Origin: Thermoproteota archaeon
Lineage (GTDB): Archaea > Korarchaeota > Korarchaeia > Korarchaeales > Korarchaeaceae
Direction: 5' to 3'
NCBI GenBank assembly: GCA_027491915.1
Contig: JAOZGC010000002.1
Coordinates: 62,001-126,000 of the forward strand
DNA length: 64,000 nt
Below the pieces are notes generated by a model. It saw only the letters and a program-made list of their open reading frames with translations. It ran no database searches and was not told the DNA's origin. Shown here piece after piece: positions 8,984 through 17,760 of the stretch (position 1 is its first letter; each line of letters opens with the position of its first letter). Made by a program: the position numbers and the translations under genes.

Positions 8984-9577
8984 TTGGATGAGGCCTCCTC
9001 AGGCGCGGTTAGATTCCCAAGGGAGCCTGAGATAAATATACAAAATGTTGTATCTTCCGCTGATATTAGGCAAGATTTAGATCTAGATGAGATACACAAA
9101 AGAATAAAGGAATCCAGATATGAGCCTAACAAATTTCCCGGGCTAGTTCTCAAACTTAAGGAGCCGAAGGCCGCCTTGCTCATATTCAGCAGCGGCAAAT
9201 TCGTCTGTACCGGAACGAAATCCGTCAGGGAATCCTCGGAAGCTATCCACAAAGCTATTTCAATTATGAACGAGAAAGGTATAAAGATACGAAACAAACC
9301 CCTCATAAAGGCGGAGAACATAGTCGCGTCAGCCAGGCTCTTCGTCAGGGTGGACATAGAGAAGCTGGCCAGGAATGAGCCCAACACCCTCTACGAGCCG
9401 GAGCAGTTCCCCGGGCTTATATTCAGGATGAGCGATCCCCAAGTGGTCTTCTTGGTATTCGCCTCTGGCAGCCTGGTCTGCACCGGGGCCAAGAAGGAGG
9501 CGGACGTCAAGAGGGCGGTCTACAAACTGCGGAAACTGCTGGCCGATAAGGGGTACCTGGTTTTCGAGGAGTACTGA
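8984..9577 (+). CDS. tbp: TATA-box-binding protein (TBP)
   Basis: TBP binds the TATA box and recruits TFB. The 197-residue protein shows the two-fold TBP repeat: INIQNVVSS...YEPNKFPGLVLKL...GKFVCTGTKS and then AENIVASAR...YEPEQFPGLIFRM...GSLVCTGAKK. Start is TTG at 8984, chosen because it directly follows the TATA box. The next gene begins right after its stop (TGAATG), so a transcript through tbp, DUF89, AMMECR1 and the glycosyltransferase is likely. Confidence 0.96.
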   Translation: MDEASSGAVRFPREPEINIQNVVSSADIRQDLDLDEIHKRIKESRYEPNKFPGLVLKLKEPKAALLIFSSGKFVCTGTKSVRESSEAIHKAISIMNEKGIKIRNKPLIKAENIVASARLFVRVDIEKLARNEPNTLYEPEQFPGLIFRMSDPQVVFLVFASGSLVCTGAKKEADVKRAVYKLRKLLADKGYLVFEEY

Positions 9578-10444
9578 ATGGGGGCCCCCGTGAGGACCTC
9601 GACCGAGTGTGAGAGGTGCCTCGCTGGAAGGCTGGCCGACCGCCTGACCGAATGCGGGATAAACCCCAATTCGGTTTCTAATATCCTCCTACATGTGGGA
9701 AATATGGTGAAAAAATATGAGATTCCGACCGATATAAAATCAAAATTGTGGAAAGAGATTGCCTCCAACGACCGGCTGCTGCGTTGCTTCTTAGATGACA
9801 GACTCAGGAGATCGCGGATCGGGGCCGAGCTGGCCAAGATAGCCATGGAAGAGGCCGACAACGTTCCCAGGGGGTATATGAGGTTTAGGTGGCTCTCTTG
9901 GCTGTCGGCCGCTGCGAGCTCCCTTGGGTGGTCTCTCCAGAGGTACACCGACTGGGGTGAGGGGGGCCTAACGGGATTAGGCGGGGTCCCCCCTCTGGAC
10001 GATACCGAGGAGGCCTTCGAGATAGTGAGCACCGGGTCGTCCATAGTGCTGGTGGCCGGAGGCCTGCCTGAGTACCACATTGATTCCGTTCTCTTAGAAT
10101 ATCTGACCCTGATGGGAAGGAAAGTTTCAGTAATAGCCAAATTCTCTCCCATTTTTTACGATGTAACCGTAAAAGAAGTGAGAGAGATCTCGCCATGGGT
10201 GAAAGTGGCCCCCGCCGGAGACGGCCCAAATTCTGGGTTCAGACCGTCCACCGCGAGCGGGGAGGCGAAGGATCTCATGGAAGAGAGCGACCTAGTGATC
10301 TCCAAAGGGGTGGAAAACTTCATTTCCCTGCAGGGGGAGCCGCCCGACACCCCCACCCTCCATCTCCTCTCGGTCGGTTGCGGCCCGGTGGCCAGGGCGG
10401 TGGGCGTCCCCATAGGTTCTGTGGTTGCCTTTTTAGTGGGGTGA
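9578..10444 (+). CDS. DUF89/ARMT1-like protein lacking the usual catalytic motif
   Basis: The 288-residue protein resembles archaeal DUF89 (damage-control phosphatase-like) proteins: an N-terminal CERCL motif, a helical first half, and a Rossmann-type second half with VSVIAKFSPIFYDVT and DLVISKGVENFISL, matching the family segments around PI-ND-AT and D-vI-KG-gN. The metal-binding DNAGE segment expected before these appears as VAGGLPEYHID, so the Asp-Asn pair is missing, and the Asn of the ND pair is Tyr. It may be a non-catalytic relative. Start ATG abuts the tbp stop. Confidence 0.7.
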   Translation: MGAPVRTSTECERCLAGRLADRLTECGINPNSVSNILLHVGNMVKKYEIPTDIKSKLWKEIASNDRLLRCFLDDRLRRSRIGAELAKIAMEEADNVPRGYMRFRWLSWLSAAASSLGWSLQRYTDWGEGGLTGLGGVPPLDDTEEAFEIVSTGSSIVLVAGGLPEYHIDSVLLEYLTLMGRKVSVIAKFSPIFYDVTVKEVREISPWVKVAPAGDGPNSGFRPSTASGEAKDLMEESDLVISKGVENFISLQGEPPDTPTLHLLSVGCGPVARAVGVPIGSVVAFLVG

Positions 10445-10468
10445 CCCCCCCGACTCGGGGGAGGTCCT

Positions 10469-11089
10469 TTGGGGCTGGACCGACGAGAGGGAGAGTACCT
10501 GGTCAGGAGGGCCAGAGACGTCATACAGTCACGTCTGATCGGGGAGCAGCCGCCTCCTGCCGCGGAAGTGTCTCCCGGGTTGACCGAGAAGAGGGGGGCG
10601 TTCGTCACCATCAGGACCCACCCCGAGAACAGGCTGAGGGGATGCATAGGGTTTCCCGAGCCCATATACCCCCTCCACGTGGCCGTGGAGAGGGCCGCCC
10701 TGGCAGCGGCCTTCGAGGACCCACGGTTCCCTCCCCTAACTCTGAGGGAGCTCCCCGTGATTACCATCGAGGTCAGCGTCCTGTCCCCCCTCAAGAGGCT
10801 GAAGCCTGAGTCTGCGGAAGACCTCCCTAAGATGATAGTGATAGGCAGAGATGGGTTGGTTGTCAGGAAAACTCCATTCAGCGGTCTCCTCCTCCCTCAA
10901 GTTCCTGTCGAAGAAGGATGGGGACCCTTGGAATTCTTGGACTATTCCTGCCTGAAAGCCGGGATGGAACCCGGGTGTTGGAGGGATCCCGGGGTTGAAG
11001 TTTACTCTTTCACGGCTCAAATATTCGCGGAAGAGAGTCCATTAGGGAATATTGTTGAAATTAGATTATCAGAGTCAGGTGGGGGATAG
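10469..11089 (+). CDS. AMMECR1-domain protein
   Basis: A 206-residue member of the AMMECR1 family (TIGR00296 type), widespread in archaea and of unproven biochemical role. The diagnostic LRGCIG motif is near residue 51, followed by DPRFPPLT and ISVLSP-like segments and a C-terminal YSFTAQIF. It starts at TTG (10469) and its stop directly abuts the GTG of the glycosyltransferase gene, so cotranscription is likely. Confidence 0.9.
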   Translation: MGLDRREGEYLVRRARDVIQSRLIGEQPPPAAEVSPGLTEKRGAFVTIRTHPENRLRGCIGFPEPIYPLHVAVERAALAAAFEDPRFPPLTLRELPVITIEVSVLSPLKRLKPESAEDLPKMIVIGRDGLVVRKTPFSGLLLPQVPVEEGWGPLEFLDYSCLKAGMEPGCWRDPGVEVYSFTAQIFAEESPLGNIVEIRLSESGGG

Positions 11090-12271
11090 GTGCTCGTTTA
11101 CCTGTCCTTCTCCGGCATAGGGTTGGGGCACGCCTCGAGAAGCGTGGCCCTGGCTAGGAAAATCAGGAGCATGGGCTTGGAGGTGATCCTGTCATCTTAC
11201 GGGGATGGACTGGCATACGCCAAGAGGGAGGCGCGAGACATCCCAATCCTGTACGGGGGCAGGCCGTCCGTCTGGGAGCAGGGGGCCGGGGGGAGGCCTG
11301 ATGTTAAAAAAACCGTAAAGAAAGCTCCAAAACATATAATTATTTTTTGGAATCATTTGAGAGCAGAGGTAAATAACGTGGAAATGACGTCCCCCGACTT
11401 GGTGGTCTCGGACTCCCGCGTGTCCACCCTGATAGCCGGCGCGATCTTCGGCCTCCCCCAGGTGGCCCTGGTAAATCAACCCAGGGTTCTCATATCCCCA
11501 ATGATAGAGAGGTCTGGCAGGAAGGTGCTGAAGAAGTTGGCTAGGCCCGTCCAGCTCGGCGCGGACGGCCTCCTGGGGCTGATATGGTCCACCTCTAGGG
11601 CGGTCATAGTACCGGATTTCCCACCCCCATTCACAATAGGGGGGAAACTGGTGGAAGATCTCCCGAGGAGGCTTTCGTCCAAGCTGGTGTTTGTCGGGCC
11701 CTTGATCACCCGACCGCCGGCACCTGATTCGGTGCGTGGGGAAGTCGACTCAAAACCTCGCGTTTTGGCCCTCATCTCCGGTCCGGAGAGGGAGAGAAAG
11801 GATCTTCTGAGGGTCATTGAGAGTTACCTGTTGTCCAGGAACTCGCTTCCATTTCGAATGGTGATCTCTTCGGGAGATCCTAAGGGTGAAGGAAGGGTGG
11901 TGAGCAGAGGGAGGGACTGGGTGATCTACGATTGGCTTCCAGATAAGTGGACTGAGCTGACCTCAGCCGACGTCGTCCTCTGCAGGGCTGGCCACACCAC
12001 AATAGCCGAGAGCCTCATGGCGGGTAAACCCTTGATTCTGATTCCCGTTCCCGGACACACGGAGAAGGAGGCCAACGCGGCCTCCGTCGAGTCGATGGGT
12101 CTGGGTAAGATCTTGCCCCAGGAAGAGTTCGCTTACGGGCTGGAGAGGGTTGTCGAAGAGATCGTCTCAGACGATTCGATGCGGAGTCGTCTGGATAACT
12201 TCGTCGATAGGTTCTCCCGCTGGGATCCCCTGGACAGGGCGGCCTCCATAATCGCGGCCTCCTCAGACTAG
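11090..12271 (+). CDS. MurG-like (GT28/GT-B) glycosyltransferase
   Basis: A 393-residue GT-B-fold enzyme. The N-terminal half begins VYLSFSGIGLGHASRS, the glycine-rich acceptor-domain motif of UDP-GlcNAc transferase relatives. The C-terminal half has DWLPDKWTELTSADVVLCRAGHTT and LIPVPGHTEKEANA, the GT28 nucleotide-sugar site. It starts at GTG immediately after the AMMECR1 stop. A short stretch at 11305-11360 is AT-rich. Donor and acceptor cannot be told; a lipid- or protein-linked glycan step is inferred. Its end overlaps the convergent gene by four bases. Confidence 0.85.
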   Translation: MLVYLSFSGIGLGHASRSVALARKIRSMGLEVILSSYGDGLAYAKREARDIPILYGGRPSVWEQGAGGRPDVKKTVKKAPKHIIIFWNHLRAEVNNVEMTSPDLVVSDSRVSTLIAGAIFGLPQVALVNQPRVLISPMIERSGRKVLKKLARPVQLGADGLLGLIWSTSRAVIVPDFPPPFTIGGKLVEDLPRRLSSKLVFVGPLITRPPAPDSVRGEVDSKPRVLALISGPERERKDLLRVIESYLLSRNSLPFRMVISSGDPKGEGRVVSRGRDWVIYDWLPDKWTELTSADVVLCRAGHTTIAESLMAGKPLILIPVPGHTEKEANAASVESMGLGKILPQEEFAYGLERVVEEIVSDDSMRSRLDNFVDRFSRWDPLDRAASIIAASSD

Positions 12272-12765
12272 GTGGTTCTCTCCCCGCTAACCCTCCTGAT
12301 CGCCCAGATCAGCTTTCCAGAGAGGTCCCTAATGATCTCATCCGACGGGCTCGTTATGCGCAGGTGGACCAACCTGCCCGCATCATCAGTCCCCACCTCA
12401 TAATCCAACTTGCCCTCCGATCGGAGCGGGTCGAGGACCTTCTTAACATACCATCCCTCCAACAGGGATCCCCGGAAAGGTATCTCCGCGTCGTCCCTGG
12501 CGTTGAAGGAGAGACCGCCCCCGCCGAAGGACAGGGTCCCAATCTCCTCTCCCGCAACCATTATCCTGCGGACTTCTCCCCCTGACTCGGAAGCTGGGGG
12601 AGGCCCCCCCACCTGGGTTCCGGGGGCTATCGACACCCTTATCAGCACCTCGTCTATGGTCTCCAACATCCGCCTCAGGCGGTTCAATCTTCTCTCGGTC
12701 TTCTCTATCTGCCTCTTGAGGGAATCTCTGAGCCACAAGAGATCCCTTATCCTCTCCTCTTCCAT
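12268..12765 (-). CDS. Conserved-looking coiled-coil protein, downstream of lysS
   Basis: A 165-residue protein of unknown family. Residues 1-45 are a charged heptad-like helix (likely coiled coil). Residues about 75-165 form a compact alpha/beta domain with GGGGLSFNA, WYVKKVLDPL and LIWAIRRV segments. The ATG at 12765 overlaps the lysS stop by one base (TGATG), so translation is coupled. A much longer upstream frame only shadows lysS. A dimerising or nucleic-acid-related role is possible, but the sequence does not show it. Confidence 0.7.
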   Translation of the reverse strand: MEEERIRDLLWLRDSLKRQIEKTERRLNRLRRMLETIDEVLIRVSIAPGTQVGGPPPASESGGEVRRIMVAGEEIGTLSFGGGGLSFNARDDAEIPFRGSLLEGWYVKKVLDPLRSEGKLDYEVGTDDAGRLVHLRITSPSDEIIRDLSGKLIWAIRRVSGERTT

Positions 12766-14378
12766 CAAGGGGATCCACCCACCTCCCTGGAGAGGGAAGC
12801 TCTTATCCATTCCTTTGTCCTGCCTATCCCCAACCTGACCACTAGGGGACCAAGCCTCGGTCCCCTGGGGGCGCCTACCAGAAGCTGGTACACCGCAGAG
12901 AAGAATCTCTTGTCGCCCACGGTGGCCGAGGCCACCTCGTGTGCAAGGTTTTGAACCTCTTCCTCGCTCATCCCATCTCTCAGCCTGGCCGCGAACTCCC
13001 GCACCGCCTCTAGGGTCTCCCCGTCGAGGCGACTCTCCTCGGGTTGAACCCAACCCACCTCTCCCACGAAGTTGGCCGCGTGGTCGAACCACCTAACGAA
13101 GGTGGGGTCGTTCAGCAGATCCTCCCTGCTAACCCCGTAGTATCCGGCCAGCATCTCGGCCGCGATGAACCTCAACTCTCTCCTGTCCAGCGTTCTGTGG
13201 GGGAGTATGCTGATCACGTTTAGGAGGGAGGAGAAGCTGAAGGGAGGGGGCCGCGGGACCTTCCCCAGCATGAACGAGTACTCGACCAACCTCCTCACGG
13301 TCAGCCTGTCCCTCTCGGACATACCTTTGGGGTTCCAATAGGCTCTGAGGTTCCTCTCAAAGTCAGCCACGTACGTCGGGATCTTCTCCACGGCTAGTTT
13401 CCTGGCCCCCCTGTACCTCTTGAACATGAGCATCCTCAGGCTCTCCTTCGGGGCGTACCTCAGCCAACGCTGGGGGGTGAGGACGTTCCCCCTGGACTTG
13501 GATATCTTGGTTCCGCTCGCGTCCAGGAACATCTCATACCTTATGGTGTGAGGGGGTTCGAATCCGAGCACTTCCCTGGATATCCGCGAGTTCACCCTGA
13601 AGCTGTCCGTTATGTCCTTGCCGTGCGGCTCGAAGGAGATCTTCAGGGCATCCCACCTGGCGGCGAATTCTCCCCACATCCACGGGAGCTTTCCATCCCC
13701 CCTCGAGTAAGACGCCTCTCCGACGTGACCGCAGCCTTTGATCCCCTTAAACTCCTGATCGCATACGTAGATTACCTTTCTCTCTTCCGGGATTACTCGG
13801 ATGACCCTCGTTGTATACATGCGCCCGCAATTCTCGCACACGGGCCAGTAGGGTATCCATCCCCTGGGCTTGCTGGACCCGACCTCCTCCCTGACTATAG
13901 CCTCCACCTTCTCCCTGCGGGTGAGTATCCTGTGGATCTGATCGTCGAGGACTCCTGATTTGTAGACCTCCCTCGCGGTCATCAGCTTAAAGTCGAGATC
14001 TAGTTTCTCCAACGCGTCTACCAGCAGACCGCTCATGTGCTCCCCATAGCTCCCGTGACACCCCCACGGGTCGGGGATGTCAGTGACGGGCATTCCCAGA
14101 TACTTCCTATACTCCTCCGGCACCCCGATTGGAACCTTTCTCAGGCCGTCCCTGTCGTCGGAGAAAGCTATCATCTCGCTGGGATGACCCAGAGATTCTA
14201 TCCCCAGCTTAACGCCGTAGGCCCTGAGAGAATCGCCGACGGAGCCTATGTGAGGGAAGCCGCTCGCCCCTATCCCAGATTCCACCCTTATCGGCCTCAG
14301 ATTCCTCCCAAGTCTATTCTCTCTCTCGACGACCTCCTCTGCCAGCTTGTCCAGCCAGAACGCCGCGGGCAAACCCAC
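12765..14378 (-). CDS. lysS: Class I lysyl-tRNA synthetase
   Basis: This is the archaeal class I LysRS, unrelated to the class II form in most bacteria and eukaryotes. The 537-residue protein has a HIGH-type motif (GFPHIGSVGD, about residue 40), zinc-binding Cys pairs (CENCG and a later CGH), and the KMSKS-type KISKSRGN near residue 295. The C-terminal helical anticodon-binding cage follows. Start is GTG at 14378, preceded by a GGCGGGAGG ribosome-binding stretch. It lies 116 bases downstream of alba. Confidence 0.95.
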   Translation of the reverse strand: MGLPAAFWLDKLAEEVVERENRLGRNLRPIRVESGIGASGFPHIGSVGDSLRAYGVKLGIESLGHPSEMIAFSDDRDGLRKVPIGVPEEYRKYLGMPVTDIPDPWGCHGSYGEHMSGLLVDALEKLDLDFKLMTAREVYKSGVLDDQIHRILTRREKVEAIVREEVGSSKPRGWIPYWPVCENCGRMYTTRVIRVIPEERKVIYVCDQEFKGIKGCGHVGEASYSRGDGKLPWMWGEFAARWDALKISFEPHGKDITDSFRVNSRISREVLGFEPPHTIRYEMFLDASGTKISKSRGNVLTPQRWLRYAPKESLRMLMFKRYRGARKLAVEKIPTYVADFERNLRAYWNPKGMSERDRLTVRRLVEYSFMLGKVPRPPPFSFSSLLNVISILPHRTLDRRELRFIAAEMLAGYYGVSREDLLNDPTFVRWFDHAANFVGEVGWVQPEESRLDGETLEAVREFAARLRDGMSEEEVQNLAHEVASATVGDKRFFSAVYQLLVGAPRGPRLGPLVVRLGIGRTKEWIRASLSREVGGSP

Positions 14379-14494
14379 CCCGGCAGCCTCCCGCCGGGGC
14401 TAAAAAAGGTTGGAAGCGGAAGAAAGAGTTGCGGGAGAGAGGATCGAGAGCCCCCTCCCCCACCTCCCTCCGCTCATTCCGCCTACTTTCGCGT

Positions 14495-14782
14495 TCAGAC
14501 CTGGGTGAGCTCTATCTCTATGACGCTTATGTCCCTCCTGTTGCCGTACTCGTCTATTATCTCCTCTGTTCCGGTTCTTATGTCGGATATCTTGATCTTG
14601 TCCGGGAAGTACTTGAGCCTCGTGATCTCGGCGACGTCAACGGCCCTGGAAATCGACCTGCCCCTGGCCTTGAGTATGATCTTCTTGACGCCCCTGTTTA
14701 TCTGGAGGGTGGTCGCCATCACGTAGTTGATGGCAGGCTTCTTCCCGACATAGACAATTCCCTCCTCCCCTTCTCCTGGCAT
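14495..14782 (-). CDS. alba: Alba chromatin protein (DNA/RNA-binding)
   Basis: A 95-residue Alba family protein that coats DNA and binds RNA in thermophilic archaea. Diagnostic segments are VYVGKKPAINYVMA at the N terminus (with the lysines contacting nucleic acid), ILKARGRSISRAVDVAEI in the middle and VIEIELTQ at the end. The ATG is at 14782. A TATA-like box at 14871-14878 lies upstream on the same strand. Confidence 0.95.
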   Translation of the reverse strand: MPGEGEEGIVYVGKKPAINYVMATTLQINRGVKKIILKARGRSISRAVDVAEITRLKYFPDKIKISDIRTGTEEIIDEYGNRRDISVIEIELTQV

Positions 14783-14870
14783 ACGTCTCCACCTCTCTGA
14801 AACGCTGGCTCGCCGGGAAATGTGGTGTCCCTCGAACCTCCAGCGAGGCCGCGTCCTAGAGGATGGTCGA

Positions 14871-14878
14871 TTAATAAA
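14871..14878 (-). promoter_or_regulatory. TATA-like box upstream of alba
   Basis: On the minus strand this reads TTTATTAA, about 90 bases upstream of the alba ATG and immediately after the rpoK stop. This would give a leader of about 60 bases. Confidence 0.4.
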
Positions 14879-14881
14879 TTT

Positions 14882-15133
14882 TCAGGCGAGGAGCTCGTCT
14901 AAGGAGTACTCCCTGGATCTCCCCACGGCCTCCCTCCTTATCCTCACCGGGATCCTGCCGAGACTCAGTTCCATCTCGGCCAGTTTTATTGGATCAGCCT
15001 CTCCCTCTGGTATCTCATCATCCCTCAAAAATAGAGGAGAGCCGGCGGCTATCTGCTGGGCCCTGAAGGCGATTATCCTCGCCCTCTCAAATTTGGTCAG
15101 CCTTCTCGGGCCCAGCTCGCCGCCTTCACCCAA
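14882..15133 (-). CDS. rpoK: RNA polymerase subunit K (RpoK/Rpb6)
   Basis: An 83-residue RpoK, the archaeal form of bacterial omega and eukaryotic Rpb6, which helps assemble RNA polymerase. It has the signature LTKFERARIIAFRAQQIAAG near residue 12 and ends with IRREAVGRSREYSLDEL. It starts at TTG three bases after the thermosome stop, so it is in that transcript. Confidence 0.94.
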   Translation of the reverse strand: MGEGGELGPRRLTKFERARIIAFRAQQIAAGSPLFLRDDEIPEGEADPIKLAEMELSLGRIPVRIRREAVGRSREYSLDELLA

Positions 15134-15136
15134 TCC

Positions 15137-16762
15137 TCACTCCTCCTCCTTGGATTCCTCCTCGAACTTCTTTCCGGCAGCCGCTATTATGTCGTCTATC
15201 TTCAGTATCGTCTCTGCGAACTCGGCGGCGGATTCGATGGCGTTCTTCACAACCCTGGCTGGCTCTATGACCTTTTTGGCCCTCATGTCAACTATGTCGC
15301 CCGTGAAGACGTCGAAGCCGTGAGTGGTCTTTCCGTCCGCGTGGGCCGCCACCAGCTCGGCCATCTTGATCACAGGATCGTGTCCGGCGTTCTCCACGAG
15401 GGCCCTGGGTATCACCTCTATGGCCTCGGCGAACTTCTGAACAACAGTCTGCTCCTTTCCGCTCAGGTCCTTGGCGTACTCCCTCAATCCAAGGGCAACA
15501 TCCATCTCTATGGCCCCTCCGCCCACCACGATCTCCCCATCCTCTATCACATCCCTGACGACGCTTATCGCGTCGTGTACCGTCCTCTCGGTCTCATCTA
15601 TAACCTGCTTCGATCCGCCCCTTATCAGTATGGAGACGGCCTTGGGATCCTTGCACCCCTCGACGAAGACCATCTTGTCCTCTCCGACCCTCCTCTCCTC
15701 AACCAGGCTTGCCTCTCCGAGGTCGGCCGGGGAGATGTCCTTCACGTTGACCACTATCTTGGCGCCCGTGGCCTTGGCGAGCTTCTCTATGTCGGACTTC
15801 CTCACCCTCCTGACGGCCAGTATGCCCCTCTTGGCCAGGAAGTGCTGGGCAACGTCGTCTATCCCCTTCTGGCAGAAGACGACGTTCGCGCCGGTGGAGG
15901 CTATCTTGTCCACCAGGTCGGCGAGTATCTTCTTCTCCTGAGAGAGGAACTCCTTTATCTGGTCAGGGGACACCACCCTTATCTTGGAAGAGATCTCCGG
16001 CTTCTTCACCTCGAGCGCGCTCTCTATCAGGGCTATCTTGGCGTTCTCCACCCTCCTTGGCATTCCCGGGTGGACCACCTCCTTGTCTATCACTATGCCC
16101 CTGATCAGCGCGGTGTCGGTGAGGGCCCCTCCCTCCTTCTTCTCCCGCTTTATGTTGTCGAGGTCGACGACCCTCTTCCCGTCTCTCTCCTCCACTACCG
16201 TCAGGGCCGCCTCGACCGCTATGTTGGCTATGTGATCCCTGGCGCTTGCCACCGCCTTGGAAGCCATGGCGAGCTTGGCTATCTCCTTCAGCACCTCTTT
16301 ATCGTTCCACCTGACCTTCTCTGCATGCTTGCTGACGAGCTCTATCGCCTTGGCGGCCGCCTTGCGGTACCCCTCTATTATCACGGTAGGATGAATTCCT
16401 ACGTCCATCAGCTCCTCGGCCTTGGACAGGAGCTCTCCAGCCAGCACCACGACGGTGGTGGTCCCGTCTCCCGCCTCCTGCTCCTGGCTCTTCGCCAGGT
16501 CCACCATCATCTTGGCGGTGGGATGCTCAACCTCTATTTCCTTCATCACGGTGGCCCCGTCGCTCGTTATTATGACGTCGCCGAACGGGTCGACGAGCAT
16601 CTTCTGCATGCCCTTGGGTCCCAAGGTGGTCTTCACGGTCTCCGCTATGGCCTTGGCCACCATTATGTTGAGTCTTACGGCCTCTCTTCCCCTCGTCCGG
16701 GAGGTTCCCTCCTTCAACACGAGCACCGGGATGGTTCCTCCTCCACCTGCCGCAGCAGACAT
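15137..16762 (-). CDS. thsA: Thermosome subunit (group II chaperonin)
   Basis: A 541-residue group II chaperonin that folds proteins in an ATP-driven double ring. It has TTLGPKGMQKMLVD, the ATP-site DGATVMKEI and GDGTTT motifs, the apical-domain segment around ANVVFCQKGIDD and a GGGAIEMD stretch. The C terminus is acidic (EEESKEEE) rather than GGM-rich. The promoter lies at 16825-16832. RpoK follows in the same transcript. Confidence 0.97.
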   Translation of the reverse strand: MSAAAGGGGTIPVLVLKEGTSRTRGREAVRLNIMVAKAIAETVKTTLGPKGMQKMLVDPFGDVIITSDGATVMKEIEVEHPTAKMMVDLAKSQEQEAGDGTTTVVVLAGELLSKAEELMDVGIHPTVIIEGYRKAAAKAIELVSKHAEKVRWNDKEVLKEIAKLAMASKAVASARDHIANIAVEAALTVVEERDGKRVVDLDNIKREKKEGGALTDTALIRGIVIDKEVVHPGMPRRVENAKIALIESALEVKKPEISSKIRVVSPDQIKEFLSQEKKILADLVDKIASTGANVVFCQKGIDDVAQHFLAKRGILAVRRVRKSDIEKLAKATGAKIVVNVKDISPADLGEASLVEERRVGEDKMVFVEGCKDPKAVSILIRGGSKQVIDETERTVHDAISVVRDVIEDGEIVVGGGAIEMDVALGLREYAKDLSGKEQTVVQKFAEAIEVIPRALVENAGHDPVIKMAELVAAHADGKTTHGFDVFTGDIVDMRAKKVIEPARVVKNAIESAAEFAETILKIDDIIAAAGKKFEEESKEEE

Positions 16763-16824
16763 CCTTTCTCACCCCCTCGCGCCAAGCAGTGCGATGGGTC
16801 CCAACTCAGGGGGTCAGTCATCCG

Positions 16825-16832
16825 ATTTAAAA
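16825..16832 (-). promoter_or_regulatory. TATA box for the thermosome gene
   Basis: On the minus strand this reads TTTTAAAT, about 63 bases upstream of the ATG and between the end of the preceding gene and the thermosome start. It is one of the few AT-rich patches nearby. Confidence 0.5.
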
Positions 16833-16853
16833 TGCTTTCCGCGCCGACCCACC

Positions 16854-17489
16854 TCACCCCCGGGCGGCCCGGACCACCCGGAGCGCGGCCGAATACGGAT
16901 CTCCCGCCCTGGTGATCGCCCTTCCAACCATCACGAAGTCGGCCACCCCCCTCAGAGCTCTGATGGCCTCCGAATCTATCCCACCGGCAGCCCCCACCAG
17001 GAGGCCCTCCCTCCTGAGCCTGGGCAGCGTCTCCCACCCGGAGAAGGTGCCCTGATCTATGCCAGCATGGAGGCACACCATCTCCACCCCTAGGTTGGCC
17101 GCCTCCTCAACCCTGCCCTCGAGGTCCCTCCCCTCCAACCCGATGGTGTCCACCAGGACCGCCTTCCCCCGGGACTCCGCCTCCTCAACTGCCGACGATA
17201 TTGTCTCCCTGGGGGCGGTCGCCAGGACGCTCACCACGTCGGCCCCGGAGCCGAAGGCCAGGGAAGCCTCCAGGCTCCCCGTGTCGACCGTTTTGGTGTC
17301 GGCGAATATCTTGGCGTCCGGGAAGGCCGCCCTGACGGCTCGGACCGCGAGCATCCCGTGACTCTTTATCAGCGGAGTCCCAACCTCTATAGATCTGATC
17401 CCAGCCCTATATGCCTCGAACGCCGTTCTCAGGGCGCGGCCCAGGTCAGTAAAATCCAGGGAGAGGAAAATCTCAAGCTCCCTCGACAA
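16854..17489 (-). CDS. hxlA: Hexulose-6-phosphate synthase-like enzyme (OMP decarboxylase superfamily)
   Basis: A 211-residue TIM-barrel of the HPS/KGPDC/OMPDC family. Matching motifs are FLSLDFTDLG at the start, IEVGTPLIKSHG, FADTKTVDTG (the D-K-x-D metal/catalytic motif), GADVVSV and VGRAIT for phosphate binding. In archaea HPS interconverts ribulose 5-phosphate and hexulose 6-phosphate plus formaldehyde and supplies pentoses; an rpiA gene lies at 58681. It is last in an operon after two DUF131 proteins, overlapping the previous one by 17 bases. Confidence 0.85.
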   Translation of the reverse strand: MSRELEIFLSLDFTDLGRALRTAFEAYRAGIRSIEVGTPLIKSHGMLAVRAVRAAFPDAKIFADTKTVDTGSLEASLAFGSGADVVSVLATAPRETISSAVEEAESRGKAVLVDTIGLEGRDLEGRVEEAANLGVEMVCLHAGIDQGTFSGWETLPRLRREGLLVGAAGGIDSEAIRALRGVADFVMVGRAITRAGDPYSAALRVVRAARG

Positions 17490-17760
17490 TGGACTCCACC
17501 CTCCTCAAGACCCACCAGGTCATTCCGAGCATGAAAAGGGAGGCCGCTACCATGGCCACCACAATCTCCGGTCCGGCGCTCCGCCCGTACGCAAAGAAGA
17601 AAGGACCTATTATCACAAACCCCTCCTCAGGAGCCCCTCCCATCGATCCGACGGAGAGCAGCATTATCCCTACGAATACCAGCCCGAAGCCGAGCGTCAG
17701 CAGCATCAGTCTCAACACACCCCTCTCCACCGATTCCGGCTCGACGGCCAATCGACTCAC
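17473..17760 (-). CDS. DUF131 small membrane protein, copy 2
   Basis: A 95-residue protein with two predicted membrane spans (residues about 17-38 and 67-86) and the central glycine-rich FVIIGPFFFAYGR motif. This fits the archaeal DUF131 (TIGR00304) family of unknown role. It overlaps the previous copy by four bases and the synthase gene by 17, so all are translationally coupled. It is shorter on conserved residues than copy 1. Confidence 0.75.
   Translation of the reverse strand: MSRLAVEPESVERGVLRLMLLTLGFGLVFVGIMLLSVGSMGGAPEEGFVIIGPFFFAYGRSAGPEIVVAMVAASLFMLGMTWWVLRRVESIVEGA

Noticed and set aside
12766-13092. Upstream extension of the coiled-coil gene
   Set aside because: The extension lies in lysS in another frame and is Arg/Gly-rich; the ATG at the lysS stop is the better start.
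15320-16915. Long plus-strand open frame opposite the thermosome gene
   Set aside because: It is a codon-bias shadow: the real thermosome fills the other strand, and the plus frame has low-complexity Leu/His-rich text with no motif.
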